Part shown: one piece after another, positions 1 through 9,268 of the stretch
How the letters are laid out: each line of letters opens with the position of its first letter
Position numbering within the stretch: the stretch's first letter is position 1
DNA from: Pedobacter xixiisoli
GTDB lineage: Bacteria > Bacteroidota > Bacteroidia > Sphingobacteriales > Sphingobacteriaceae
Length of the DNA stretch: 64,000 nucleotides
Direction of reading: 5' to 3'
NCBI RefSeq assembly: GCF_900215335.1
Contig: NZ_OCMT01000004.1
Location: 372,001-436,000, forward strand
The notes under the pieces: generated by a model
Seen by the model: the letters and a program-made list of their open reading frames with translations, nothing else
The model's database searches: none
Told to the model about the DNA's origin: nothing
Program-made: the position numbers and the translations under genes

Positions 1-1915
1 TGACGATTTAAGAATAGGTGATCTAAGTGCTCCTTTCTACATCTTTAACGTTTATTTAAAAAGATACAACGAACGTGTAGATTATTCTATTTCTCAAATT
101 AAGAACAAGTACGATTTTAACCAAAATGACACCTATGTTTACGATAGGGAAAAACTGCCTTGGACTAAGTCTACTGCGGAATTGAACGATATTTGGAAAA
201 AACGCGTAAAGTACGAGTTGATTAACTTGAAAATCGCAGGTACAGACGAAGCCAAAAACATCGAGACTTTAACCAAACGTTATACTAATCTTAAGTCTCA
301 AGCTGCAAAATTCAACAATCAAGACGTTTTTCAAATCTTGATGGATTCTTTTACAGAAGCTATTGACCCACATACCAACTATTTCAATCCTCGTAATGCG
401 GAAGCTTTTAACCAAGAAATGTCTCGTTCGCTAGAAGGTATTGGTGCGGTATTGCAATCAGAAAATGAAGTAACTAAAATTGCTTCTGTAATGCCTGGTG
501 GTCCTGCATTTAAAAGCAAAAAACTAAACGCTGGAGATAAAATTATTGCGGTAGCGCAAGGTGCTGATGGCGAGTTTGAAGATATTGTTGGTTGGAGAAT
601 TGACAATGCTGTTTCTAAAATCAAAGGTCCAAAAGGTACTACAGTACGTTTAAAAGTAATTCCTGTTGGGCAAGAACTTTCTTCTAAACCTCAAATTATT
701 ACTTTGGTGAGGGAGAAAATTATTTTGGCAGATCAATCAGCTAAGAAGACAGTGAAAACGGTAGAAAGCGATGGCAAACCTTATAAAATTGGAGTGATCA
801 AAATCCCTGCTTTTTATGCCGATTTTAAAGCGGCTAATGCTGGAGACCCGAATTATAAGAGTACCACGAGAGATGTAAGGTTATTAATTGATACGCTTAA
901 AAATATGGATAAGGTTGATGCCATTGTGGTAGACCTTAGAGCAAATGGTGGTGGTTCTTTAAACGAAGCTATCGAACTTTCTGGTTTATTTATCGGTAAA
1001 GGTCCTGTAGTGCAAGTTAAAGACTACAAAAACAGCGTAAAAGTTTATAAAGATGAAGACAGCAACATCACTTGGGATGGTCCTATGGGTGTAATGATTG
1101 ACCGTTTAAGCGCTTCTGCTTCTGAAATCTTTGCTGGTGCAATTCAAGATTATGGACGTGGAGTAGTAATGGGAACGCAATCTTATGGTAAAGGTACTGT
1201 ACAATCTTCTATAGATTTAAATTCGTTGATGAACTCTTCGATGTTACAGAAGTTGGCTAGCATGTTCAAAAAGAATGAAAGCGAAAAGAAAGCTGCTGCC
1301 AAGACAGACGTTAATTCGCCTACAGTAACTATTGTTGATAAAAATGGTATTCCTCAACTAGGACAGATTAACCTAACAATGGCGAAATTCTATCGTGTAA
1401 GCGGTAACAGTACGCAACATAAAGGTGTTATTCCCGATATCAACTTCCCTTCTATTTATCCGTTAGATAAAATTGGAGAAGATACAGAACCTTCGGCTTT
1501 ACCGTTTGATATGGTTAATCCTTCAACTTACAATACTGTTTATGATTTAAATGCGATTAAAGCTAACTTGGTTAAGCTGCACGAAAAACGCATGCTTAAA
1601 TCTGTAGATTATAAAATATTGAAGGAAGATATTGCTGAAGGCAAGAAGAGAGAAAGCGAAACTTCAGTAACCTTAAATGAAACAAAATTGAAAACTGAGC
1701 GTGATGCTTTAGAAGCAAAATCATTAGCTAGAATGAATCAGTTAAGAGCAGAAAAAGGTTTACCAGCGCTTAAAAAAGGTGAAAAAGTAACCAAAGAAGA
1801 TGCGCTTGATTTTATTGAAGACGAAAGCATGAATATTATGGTAGACTTCATGAAACAGACAGAAGGCTCAAAATTGAGCAAGAACACTAACAAATTGGCT
1901 CCTTTAAATAAATAG
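1..1915 (+). CDS. prc: C-terminal (tail-specific) processing protease, S41 family, 5' end cut by window
   Basis: The reading frame is open from base 2, so the true start lies before the window; the TTG at 182 is only an internal codon. The product is a periplasmic tail-specific protease of the Prc/Tsp type, which degrades proteins by recognising their C termini. Visible in order: the helical N-terminal part with the family motif DPHTNYF, a PDZ domain starting at EGIGAVL, the S41 core with the catalytic serine in LSASASEIFAGA and the lysine in SYGKGTVQ, and a charged helical C-terminal extension as in the long Prc form. A strong terminator follows within 20 bases. Family assignment is secure; the protease substrates are unknown. 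Confidence 0.95.
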   Translation, partial: DDLRIGDLSAPFYIFNVYLKRYNERVDYSISQIKNKYDFNQNDTYVYDREKLPWTKSTAELNDIWKKRVKYELINLKIAGTDEAKNIETLTKRYTNLKSQAAKFNNQDVFQILMDSFTEAIDPHTNYFNPRNAEAFNQEMSRSLEGIGAVLQSENEVTKIASVMPGGPAFKSKKLNAGDKIIAVAQGADGEFEDIVGWRIDNAVSKIKGPKGTTVRLKVIPVGQELSSKPQIITLVREKIILADQSAKKTVKTVESDGKPYKIGVIKIPAFYADFKAANAGDPNYKSTTRDVRLLIDTLKNMDKVDAIVVDLRANGGGSLNEAIELSGLFIGKGPVVQVKDYKNSVKVYKDEDSNITWDGPMGVMIDRLSASASEIFAGAIQDYGRGVVMGTQSYGKGTVQSSIDLNSLMNSSMLQKLASMFKKNESEKKAAAKTDVNSPTVTIVDKNGIPQLGQINLTMAKFYRVSGNSTQHKGVIPDINFPSIYPLDKIGEDTEPSALPFDMVNPSTYNTVYDLNAIKANLVKLHEKRMLKSVDYKILKEDIAEGKKRESETSVTLNETKLKTERDALEAKSLARMNQLRAEKGLPALKKGEKVTKEDALDFIEDESMNIMVDFMKQTEGSKLSKNTNKLAPLNK

Positions 1916-1931
1916 TTGATTTCATATCATT

Positions 1932-1967
1932 AAGAAAGGCGATTAGAAAATTCTAATCGCCTTTCTT
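1932..1967. terminator. Terminator after the Prc gene
   Basis: A perfect 17-bp stem (AAGAAAGGCGATTAGAA and its complement) with a 2-base centre sits 17 bases after the stop codon. The A-rich left and T-rich right flanks make it able to act in both directions. Confidence 0.85.
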
Positions 1968-1980
1968 ATGCAAAATATGC

Positions 1981-2073
1981 CGTCATTTCGACGAAGAATG
2001 AGGAGAAATCTAGCAAACTAAAAATAGAATATAGCTAGATTTCTCTCTTCGTTACTCTCAGTTCGAAATGACG
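1981..2073. repeat. Imperfect intergenic inverted repeat (CGTCATTTCGA family)
   Basis: The ends CGTCATTTCGA / TCGAAATGACG are perfect 11-bp inverted repeats, and an inner pair GAGAAATCTAGC / GCTAGATTTCTC is also perfect; the bases between differ by a few insertions. It lies between convergent genes. It resembles the small palindromic repeats that are common between genes in Sphingobacteria; no transposase is present. Confidence 0.75.
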
Positions 2074-2083
2074 AAATCAAACC

Positions 2084-2800
2084 CTACACCTCACAACCAT
2101 TCTCATCGCAGGTATTATCCGAATTGGTATTTAAGCTTTTCAAAGATGAATTCTCCTGTGCTACTTTCCATTCATTATAACCTTGCGTAATGGCTTGTTT
2201 AAATGCCTCTACAGGCTGTGCTCCCGAAAGTGCGTACTTTCTGTCCATTACAAAAAATGGAACGCCCCTAACGCCCAATTGCTGACTTTCGTAAATATCA
2301 AATCTTACTTCTTCTTCAAAAGCATTGCTTTCCAATGCAGCCTTGACTTCTGATCTATCTAAGCCCAATTCCAAAGCAATATCAAGCAAGACCTCTAAAT
2401 TATCGATATCCTTATTTTCTGTAAAATGAGCTTTAAAAAGCGTTTCTTCCGCATCGTCTTCCTTTCCTTTACTAGCTGCAAAATGGATTAAACGATGTGC
2501 ATTGAAAGAATTTGCTGGAATATTATTCTCAAAATCTATATCCAACCCTACATTATTGGCCATTTCAGAAACTTGCGTAGTCATTTGCTTGGCTTGTTCC
2601 AAACTTATGCCTTTGCTTCTAGAGAGATAATCATATAAACTTTCTCCGTCTTCGTTTTTATAATCTGGATTGAGTTGATAGCTTTTCCAATTGATTTCGA
2701 TTGAATCTTTAAATGGAAGCTCTGTTAAAGCTTGCTCCAAATGTCTCTTCCCGATATAACAAAAAGGACACATTACATCAGACCATATTTCTATTTTCAT
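2084..2800 (-). CDS. DsbA-family oxidoreductase, FrnE-like
   Basis: A 238-residue thioredoxin-fold protein of the FrnE/DsbA type. The redox motif CPFC is at residues 11-14, right after the first strand (KIEIWSDVM), and the family's helical insert and the GVRGVPFFV cis-proline loop are visible. There is no signal peptide, so it is probably cytoplasmic, as usual for FrnE. The C terminus carries an extra cysteine pair (CDENGCEV), a tail seen in some FrnE proteins, where it may form a second disulfide. It is likely a disulfide isomerase or oxidoreductase with a role in redox stress; the polyketide-isomerase name often given to FrnE is not supported here. It stands alone between two repeats. Confidence 0.9.
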   Translation of the reverse strand: MKIEIWSDVMCPFCYIGKRHLEQALTELPFKDSIEINWKSYQLNPDYKNEDGESLYDYLSRSKGISLEQAKQMTTQVSEMANNVGLDIDFENNIPANSFNAHRLIHFAASKGKEDDAEETLFKAHFTENKDIDNLEVLLDIALELGLDRSEVKAALESNAFEEEVRFDIYESQQLGVRGVPFFVMDRKYALSGAQPVEAFKQAITQGYNEWKVAQENSSLKSLNTNSDNTCDENGCEV

Positions 2801-2885
2801 CTGTTAAATTTTTATCCCACAAAGTTAGGTACTTTGGTAAAAGCCTTGGTCTAAGGGAAGTAAAATATGCGATTATAGCAGCAGT

Positions 2886-2959
2886 CGTCATTGCGAGGTA
2901 CGAAGCAATCCTAAAGACCTAATTATTTTTGTAAGATTGCTTCGTACCTCGCAATGACG
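2886..2959. repeat. Perfect 25-bp intergenic inverted repeat
   Basis: The left arm at 2886-2910 begins CGTCATTGCGAGGTACG and is repeated as an exact 25-bp reverse complement at 2935-2959, around a 24-base loop. It is richer in G+C than its surroundings. It is of the same general kind as the repeat at 1981-2073 (both begin CGTCATT) but is a separate family. A mobile, non-coding palindromic element is the likely explanation. Confidence 0.85.
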
Positions 2960-2983
2960 GCAATCCAAAATATTCAAACAAAA

Positions 2984-3013
2984 AACGGACAGCTCACATA
3001 GGAACTGCCCGTT
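2984..3013 (-). terminator. Terminator of the M14 peptidase gene
   Basis: Read on the minus strand, a 12-bp stem (AACGGGCAGTTC with GAGCTGTCCGTT, two G-T pairs) with a 6-base loop is followed by a run of T. It lies 35 bases after the stop codon of the peptidase gene. Confidence 0.75.
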
Positions 3014-3048
3014 AAAAATCAAACACTATAATTTAACTTATAGTTTCT

Positions 3049-5727
3049 TTATTTATACAGCTGGTTAAATAGCCATTTAAATGTACCGTGAGTTTGCGCT
3101 CTGAAGGTAATTTCTGGACCGAAGGCTAATAACTTTCCTTTGCCATAATCTGCCTCAAAAGCAGCAACGCCATCCTTCAAATATGCTTGTCCCCAAGCCC
3201 AACCACTGCGCAATGGTTTATCTGTAGCAAACCAAGCCAAAGGTTTAATTTTAGTGCTATTATCGGTAATTTTAAATACAGGGCTATTGTCAAAATACAC
3301 ATCCGTATTTTCATCCAAGCCCCAGTTTTCTTTCAAGCTACCATCTACTTTTACACTTAGCACACTTCCTGGAACATAATATTTATCATTAGGCAAACGC
3401 TTTCCATCTGCAGTTAGCAGAGCATTTTTAACTGGTAAACCTAAATGCATGGCTAAGTTTGTCGCCGAACCTATGGTTACGATATTTCCACCATTTTCCA
3501 AAAAAGCTTTGAGTTGTGGAACTGATTTTTCAGCGGTCATTCTGCCTACTCTTCCCTTAAATTCATCTGGAATGTTTTCAACAGTTGGTGGGTTAAATCC
3601 TCTACCTCCCATTTCTGGATTGAGTGCTGGTACCGAGCCGCCAACCATAATCAACACATCATACTGATCTTTCAATTTTCCTGCATCGATATCTGGTGGA
3701 TAAACTACTGTCACCTCATAATGGTACTGTTCCATAATGTAGCGCATCCAGCCGGATGGCATAGAACCACCATAAGTATCCCAAAGGGCAATACGAGATG
3801 GCTTTACTTTAATTGCTCCTTTTGGCTTGTTTGCCGCTGTAACTTTCATCCCGAAATTATGCTCTGCTTTATTCAATGCCGCTTTTGCCGCAGCAGATGC
3901 TGGAACATAAAAAGAACCATCCACAGGGTTTCGCAATACTTCTACCTTAGCTTTTAACAATTCATTTACTGCCAAATAACTTTCGTTAGCTTGAGCACTT
4001 AAAGCATAACCACTCGCATTAGGCAAAGCTTGTGGCGTAGCTTTTAACAATTCGCCATAAGTGGTTTTTTGGAAAGGCCCATCAAAGGCATTTACGATAC
4101 GGTCGAATTTAACGTTCATTAAGTAAGCCAAAGTCCAACCTGCTGCATCATACGGTGCTACTGGCGGCCCGCCTTCATATTTAAAATCATTGGGGTGGTC
4201 TTGTGGTTCGAACATATCCAATACGTGCGGTCTAAATGCTTGGTCTGTTTTTACCACATAAGAACCTGCCGGATATTGTTTTCCTTCTACAGTAAATGGA
4301 GCCGTAGCTTTTTGTACCACCACACCAGTTCTGATCAAAGCATTTAAGAAGCGAATTGCGGTGGTAAAATCAGGCTGATCGGCAGAAAGAATGTATCCCC
4401 TTGCATCGCGATTTTTAGGGTCTTTCATCACTTCATCCAAATATTTTGGATCCATCGTTCTCCTTGCGCCACCTTCTGATTTATCTTTTTTCGCTGCAGC
4501 GTTGATCGCTTCTATTTTTTGTGGCGAGAATGACCAAGTATCTTTACTACCTCTATCGATAGAATTTTTACCCATTTTGTACACATTGAACAAAAGCTCG
4601 TCGTGATAACGCTGTGCATAATTTAATACGGCATAATTTAAGGAAACCGAATAATCTATAGCACTTTTGAAGTACCACTTTTGCGGTAAAACCGGATTTG
4701 GAGAATCGCTATTTGGCAACAAACGAGAGGGTACCAAAGGAATTTCCATTGGTGTAGGGTTACCCACAATTTCTGTCAATAAACCCACCATATTGTGGAA
4801 ATAGGTAGTGGTTCTTAAACCGCCATTGTACCAAGTAGAAAATACTGAACCCCCGCGTTGGGTATAACCTGGCTTGTCTTCTACATTTAAACGGTTGTGC
4901 ATTGCTGCGCCAACTGCATCTAAACTGGTCAAAATAATTGGATCGAAAACATAGTTGTGCGGATCACGGAATGGAGGGCCTGCCACTACCGTACCCGCTG
5001 GCCCAGATTGATGATGGTTGTACATAATCTGTGGGTTCCACTCAATGAACAACTGACGCCCCATATTCTGTGTTTCTTTCAAGTTCAGCATAAAGAAATC
5101 ACGGTTGTTATCGTGTCCAGCGTATTTTTGATACAAACGAGGCAAACCCGCTAAAGACCTTTTTTCAGGAGTTTTTTCTCTCAAATACCAATTGGTTTGC
5201 AGCTCCTGTCCGTCTGGATTAGCATGTGTCATTAACACGATTACCTCATCCAAAATTTTAGTAGTTTCCGCATCTGTTCTACTTACCAAATTGTAGGCAG
5301 TTTGTATCAACTGATGAGCACCAACAGTTTCATTGGCATGTAATCCTCCATCAATCCACACTACGGCTTTACCTTGTTGAGCTAGCTCCTTCGCATCTTT
5401 TTCCGTTAAACCTTCGGCTCTTGCCAGTTTTTGTGAAATGGATTTGTACTTCTCTAGATTCTTGTGGTTCTCTGGTGAAGTTACGATCAGCATATACTGA
5501 CTTCTTCCTTCTTCGGTTTTGCCAATATCAACCAATTTCACTCTTTTGGAACTGGCTGCTAATTTTTTGAAATAAGCTTCGGTTTGGGTGTAATTGGCCA
5601 GTTGGTAGTTATCCCCAATATCAAAGCCAAAATGAGATTTAGGCGATGGAACTTCCTGAGCAACTGCAGTAATGCTACTTGCCAACAAGAAAATTAAAGC
5701 CCCTTTCCTTAAGTATCTTTTAATCAT
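3049..5727 (-). CDS. Secreted M14-family zinc carboxypeptidase-like protein
   Basis: An 892-residue protein with a Sec signal peptide (hydrophobic residues about 9-23, ending AVAQ). The peptidase M14 domain fills residues about 40-380: zinc ligands in HANE (H130, E133) and the later histidine in YNHHQSG, the NNRDFF substrate-binding motif, and the catalytic glutamate in LLTEIVG. The C-terminal 250 residues look like the class I amidotransferase-like fold often attached to this subfamily, with a possible nucleophile-elbow region near VLIMVGG. It probably acts on peptides in the periplasm or outside the cell. It is a single-gene unit with its own terminator. The family is clear; the substrate is not known. 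Confidence 0.9.
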   Translation of the reverse strand: MIKRYLRKGALIFLLASSITAVAQEVPSPKSHFGFDIGDNYQLANYTQTEAYFKKLAASSKRVKLVDIGKTEEGRSQYMLIVTSPENHKNLEKYKSISQKLARAEGLTEKDAKELAQQGKAVVWIDGGLHANETVGAHQLIQTAYNLVSRTDAETTKILDEVIVLMTHANPDGQELQTNWYLREKTPEKRSLAGLPRLYQKYAGHDNNRDFFMLNLKETQNMGRQLFIEWNPQIMYNHHQSGPAGTVVAGPPFRDPHNYVFDPIILTSLDAVGAAMHNRLNVEDKPGYTQRGGSVFSTWYNGGLRTTTYFHNMVGLLTEIVGNPTPMEIPLVPSRLLPNSDSPNPVLPQKWYFKSAIDYSVSLNYAVLNYAQRYHDELLFNVYKMGKNSIDRGSKDTWSFSPQKIEAINAAAKKDKSEGGARRTMDPKYLDEVMKDPKNRDARGYILSADQPDFTTAIRFLNALIRTGVVVQKATAPFTVEGKQYPAGSYVVKTDQAFRPHVLDMFEPQDHPNDFKYEGGPPVAPYDAAGWTLAYLMNVKFDRIVNAFDGPFQKTTYGELLKATPQALPNASGYALSAQANESYLAVNELLKAKVEVLRNPVDGSFYVPASAAAKAALNKAEHNFGMKVTAANKPKGAIKVKPSRIALWDTYGGSMPSGWMRYIMEQYHYEVTVVYPPDIDAGKLKDQYDVLIMVGGSVPALNPEMGGRGFNPPTVENIPDEFKGRVGRMTAEKSVPQLKAFLENGGNIVTIGSATNLAMHLGLPVKNALLTADGKRLPNDKYYVPGSVLSVKVDGSLKENWGLDENTDVYFDNSPVFKITDNSTKIKPLAWFATDKPLRSGWAWGQAYLKDGVAAFEADYGKGKLLAFGPEITFRAQTHGTFKWLFNQLYK

Positions 5728-5817
5728 ATAAGTTTTAAGTTTGATGGTTCAAATCAAATATATGACAGATAAATCTGTGTTTTACGACCGCCTTAAATTT
5801 GTTACACGAACATTTAT

Positions 5818-5825
5818 TAGCTTTG
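5818..5825 (+). promoter_or_regulatory. Promoter -7 element of the thioesterase gene
   Basis: TAGCTTTG matches the Bacteroidota -7 consensus TAnnTTTG, with a TTTG -33-like element at 5798-5801 (a 16-base gap, shorter than usual). The ATG at 5829 lies only 3 bases after the element, so the expected transcript would have almost no leader. Confidence 0.6.
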
Positions 5826-5828
5826 CGC

Positions 5829-6215
5829 ATGACATTAGAAGAAAGAATTGAACGTTCGCAAACCAGTATTTTCAAAGCAGTTTTCCCAAGTACAACCAAT
5901 CACTACGATACGCTATTTGGTGGTACAGCTATGCACATGATGGACGAAGTTGCTTTTATAACGGCTACCAGATTCAGTAGGCAGCGTATGGTAACAGTAA
6001 GCACAGACAGAATTGATTTCAAACGACCTATTCCGGCAGGAACTTTTGTAGAGCTTGTAGGCAAAGTAATACATGTGGGCAATACCAGCCTAAAGGTTGC
6101 AGTAGAGATTTACATTGAACAAATGTATGCCGAGGGTAGAGAATTAGCTATTCATGGCGATTTCACTTTTGTGGCATTAGATGAAAATAAGAAGCCTACA
6201 GCGGTAATAAAATAA
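5829..6215 (+). CDS. Acyl-CoA thioesterase, hotdog fold (YciA/YkhA type)
   Basis: A 128-residue single hotdog domain that hydrolyses acyl-CoA. The motif NHYDTLFGGTAMHMMDEVA contains the active-site aspartate of the YciA/YkhA group, and the strand VSTDRIDFKRPIPAG is typical. An open frame upstream to a TTG at 5799 exists, but it runs through the promoter, so the ATG at 5829 (MTLEERIERSQ) is preferred; this start agrees with the usual family length. The gene is divergent from the M14 peptidase and convergent with cdsA. Confidence 0.88.
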   Translation: MTLEERIERSQTSIFKAVFPSTTNHYDTLFGGTAMHMMDEVAFITATRFSRQRMVTVSTDRIDFKRPIPAGTFVELVGKVIHVGNTSLKVAVEIYIEQMYAEGRELAIHGDFTFVALDENKKPTAVIK

Positions 6216-6359
6216 TTTTCCTTAACCTTAAATTAGGTCACAAGAAAAAAGTAGAGGGGCATTAAGCATTACAGCTTTGCTCTTTTTATCTTGATGTTGA
6301 TTTTTTGAGCACAGCTGAAAAAAGCTAATGTAGAATTGAAGATAAGTGTCTATTAACTT

Positions 6360-7166
6360 CTAATGAACCAACAAATACAAGTAAACATAAACAATAGGCG
6401 CTGCAATCAACAAACCATCAAAACGGTCTAAGAAACCCCCGTGGCCAGGTAAAAAGCTGCCCGAATCTTTTACTTCTAAACTACGTTTTAGCATTGATTC
6501 TACTAAATCGCCAAGAGTACCGAAAGAAGAAATGATGGCAGCCATTCCAGCCCAAACTATCGGTTCTACTTCCGTAAATTGAAATGAGATAATGATAGCC
6601 ACCACTAAACTGGTAAAAACACCTCCAAAAAAGCCTTCCCACGATTTCTTAGGTGAATGTCTTTCGAATAGTTTGCGTTTGCCCAACTTCATTCCGAATA
6701 AATAAGCACCCGTATCATTTGCCCAAAGCATCAATAAAAACGCCAACGGAAAATGGAAACTGTAGGTGTCAAAATCCATCATGAAGCCTAGAGAATAGAA
6801 GAAACAGAAGGGAATAGTGATATACAAAAATCCCACGAATGTGTAAGAAATATTAGCAAATGGAATTTTATTTTTCTTGTAAAGCTCTGCGATAAAAATT
6901 GCAAAAACCAAAGGGATAATCAACAAAAGGTATTTCAATTCAAATTGAAAAAAGTGATAGGCAGCCGTGGTTAAAAAGATAAGCGCAGCAACGGCAACAC
7001 CTATATTTCGGTGTGGGCGTATCCCTCCTATTTTTACCATTTTGTAAAACTCTAACAACGCTACCAAACTTAACAGCAAGTAAAAAGCAGAAAAAGTATA
7101 AGCCTCTAACAAGGAAGCTAACATTACGATGGTAAAAAAGAAGGCTGTTATGGCTCTGGTTTTCAT
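6360..7166 (-). CDS. cdsA: Phosphatidate cytidylyltransferase
   Basis: A 268-residue integral membrane enzyme that makes CDP-diacylglycerol from phosphatidate and CTP, the entry step to phospholipid head groups. There are about seven or eight hydrophobic segments. The C-terminal CDS signature is visible: LGDLVESMLKR, then KDSGSFLPGHGGFLDRFDG, with the metal-binding aspartates. Length is normal. It lies 56 bases downstream of the CPBP protease gene on the same strand and is probably co-transcribed with it. Confidence 0.96.
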   Translation of the reverse strand: MKTRAITAFFFTIVMLASLLEAYTFSAFYLLLSLVALLEFYKMVKIGGIRPHRNIGVAVAALIFLTTAAYHFFQFELKYLLLIIPLVFAIFIAELYKKNKIPFANISYTFVGFLYITIPFCFFYSLGFMMDFDTYSFHFPLAFLLMLWANDTGAYLFGMKLGKRKLFERHSPKKSWEGFFGGVFTSLVVAIIISFQFTEVEPIVWAGMAAIISSFGTLGDLVESMLKRSLEVKDSGSFLPGHGGFLDRFDGLLIAAPIVYVYLYLLVH

Positions 7167-7222
7167 TATTAAATTTGAGATATTAGTATTGAGTATTGAG
7201 ACAAGATTTTATTGTGCTGTAA

Positions 7223-8170
7223 CTAATTTTCGACTGACGAAACCGCTCTCTCATTCTCGGACTTTTCACTTTTGACTTTAAACTTTTGACTTATAGTTGC
7301 GAACAAAGCTAAGGTTAATATTGCACTAATTAAATAACCATACCAAGGCATATTGATATCATCTGCATTGGTGTAAGATTGATTATTCATTTGCAAGTAA
7401 TAGGCTACGCAAACGGCATAAGCGTTATTTAGAAAGTGGGCAAAAACGGCGTACCAAATGCTGCCCGTAAAATAGTAAACATAACCAAATGCTGCTCCCA
7501 ACAATAAGCGAGGGAGGAAACCATAAAATTGAAAATGGATAGCACTGAAGATCATTGCGGAAATCCAGATGGCTACATGAGGATTAGATTTGATACGGAA
7601 AATGGTTCTTTGTACCGCACCCCTAAAAATCAATTCTTCGCAAATGGCTGGCGTTACGGCTATCACAAATAGGTTTATCAGTAAATCTCCAACATTGTTC
7701 ATTTTAAGGATGGCTTCGGTAACCTTTGCTGCAGAATCCTCCATTGCCCTCATCCATCGCTCAATCCCTTTTAAAAACTCGGGAAATACCATTTTCTGGT
7801 TCCATTCGTTCGAAAGTCCCATCAATGGCATCCAGCAAATGGATAGTATTGCGATCAATAACAACCAATTAATTTTCGGAGCTTTGAAACCGTAAAAAGC
7901 AGATAATTTTCTTCTTTCTATTACAGCAATTAAAACTGCCGGCGTCAAGAAAAGTCCAATTTGTTGCGCTACTACCAATATTTTGAAAGCAGAGATGTAA
8001 CGGTAATCGTTCACCGCAGCACCTTTGAGCCCTTCAAATCCGCTAGTTAAAAAAACCAACACCATACCAATGATTGCGAAAACAATTAATCCGCCGAAGG
8101 CGAATAAGAGGAGCAATAACATTTGTAAAAAAGGACTATTCTCTGGCTTGTGTGGGCTACTTTGATGCAT
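7223..8170 (-). CDS. CPBP-family (CAAX/Rce1-like) intramembrane protease
   Basis: A 315-residue membrane protein with about eight hydrophobic segments. The three ABI/CPBP motifs are present: EELIFRGAVQR (the EExxxR motif), the histidine in SAIHFQFYGFLPR, and HFLNNAYA. These residues form the active site in the Rce1 glutamate intramembrane proteases. Bacterial members are often linked with bacteriocin immunity or membrane-protein processing, but the substrate here is unknown. It is upstream of cdsA in the same orientation and divergent from dusB, with 54 bases between the start codons. Confidence 0.9.
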   Translation of the reverse strand: MHQSSPHKPENSPFLQMLLLLLFAFGGLIVFAIIGMVLVFLTSGFEGLKGAAVNDYRYISAFKILVVAQQIGLFLTPAVLIAVIERRKLSAFYGFKAPKINWLLLIAILSICWMPLMGLSNEWNQKMVFPEFLKGIERWMRAMEDSAAKVTEAILKMNNVGDLLINLFVIAVTPAICEELIFRGAVQRTIFRIKSNPHVAIWISAMIFSAIHFQFYGFLPRLLLGAAFGYVYYFTGSIWYAVFAHFLNNAYAVCVAYYLQMNNQSYTNADDINMPWYGYLISAILTLALFATISQKFKVKSEKSENERAVSSVEN

Positions 8171-8185
8171 TTTTATTTTTATGTG

Positions 8186-8193
8186 TAACTTTG
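8186..8193 (+). promoter_or_regulatory. Promoter -7 element of dusB
   Basis: TAACTTTG matches TAnnTTTG, with TTTG at 8161-8164 (21-base gap). The ATG of dusB follows after 31 bases, an ordinary leader length. Confidence 0.7.
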
Positions 8194-8224
8194 CAACGTT
8201 TTAATTGGCTTTGAAGATAGAAAA

Positions 8225-9232
8225 ATGTCTGTAAAGATAGGAAATATTGATTTAGGAGAATTCCCGCTATTATTGGCACCGATGGAAGATGTGAGCGACC
8301 CTCCTTTCCGTTACGTGTGTAAACAAGGTGGTGCGGATATGATGTATACGGAGTTTATTTCTTCGGAGGGATTAATTCGCTCTGCGGCAAAGAGCAAGGC
8401 AAAGCTTGATATTTTTGAATACGAGCGACCTATCGGTATTCAAATTTTTGGTAGCGATATAGAAAGTATGCGTGAAGCTACCGAGATTGCCACTTTAGCT
8501 GGTCCAGACTTGATGGATATTAACTACGGCTGCCCAGTTAAAAACGTGGCTTGTAGAGGTGCGGGATCTGCCCTTTTGCAAGACATCGATAAAATGGTAA
8601 AAATGACGGAAGCTGTTGTAAAAGCTACACATTTACCCGTAACCGTTAAAACCCGCTTAGGGTGGGACGATAACACCAAAAACATTGAAGAAGTTGCTGA
8701 ACGTTTGCAAGACATCGGGATACAGGCTTTAACCATACACGGAAGAACTAGGGCTCAATTGTATAAAGGAGAGGCAGATTGGACCTTGATTAGAGAGATT
8801 AAGCGCAATCCTCGTATTAAAATTCCAATTTTTGGGAATGGAGATATCGATAGCCCAGAAAAAGCAGCTAATTGGCGTTTAGAATATGGTGTAGATGGAA
8901 TGATGATTGGCAGAGCAGCTATTGGTTATCCTTGGATTTTTAGAGAAGTGAAACATTTCTTCCAAACTGGCGAGCATTTAGCTGGGCCAACTTTAGACGA
9001 ACGCGTAGAAGCTTGCAGAACACATTTCATCAAATCTATTGAATGGAAAGGCCCAAAAGTAGGCGTATTCGAAATGCGTCGCCATTATGCCAATTATTTC
9101 AAAGGACTACCTGATTTTAAACCTTATCGTACTCAATTAGTTAAGGAAGAAAATATAGACACCATCTATGCTATACTAGACGAAATTTCTGACAAATATG
9201 CTAATATATCTCCCATTAACGAAATGGCGTGA
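8225..9232 (+). CDS. dusB: tRNA-dihydrouridine synthase
   Basis: A 335-residue FMN enzyme that reduces uridine to dihydrouridine in the tRNA D-loop. It opens with the Dus motif LAPMEDVSDPPFR, and the catalytic cysteine is in NYGCPVKNV (about C103). The FMN-phosphate motifs GNGDI and MIGRAAIGYPWIF are present, followed by the C-terminal helical tRNA-binding domain. DusB-type naming is the usual one for single Dus proteins in Bacteroidota. apaG follows 36 bases later on the same strand. Confidence 0.95.
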   Translation: MSVKIGNIDLGEFPLLLAPMEDVSDPPFRYVCKQGGADMMYTEFISSEGLIRSAAKSKAKLDIFEYERPIGIQIFGSDIESMREATEIATLAGPDLMDINYGCPVKNVACRGAGSALLQDIDKMVKMTEAVVKATHLPVTVKTRLGWDDNTKNIEEVAERLQDIGIQALTIHGRTRAQLYKGEADWTLIREIKRNPRIKIPIFGNGDIDSPEKAANWRLEYGVDGMMIGRAAIGYPWIFREVKHFFQTGEHLAGPTLDERVEACRTHFIKSIEWKGPKVGVFEMRRHYANYFKGLPDFKPYRTQLVKEENIDTIYAILDEISDKYANISPINEMA

Positions 9233-9268
9233 TTATTGAGCTAAATCAACCTTTTACAACTTATAGCT

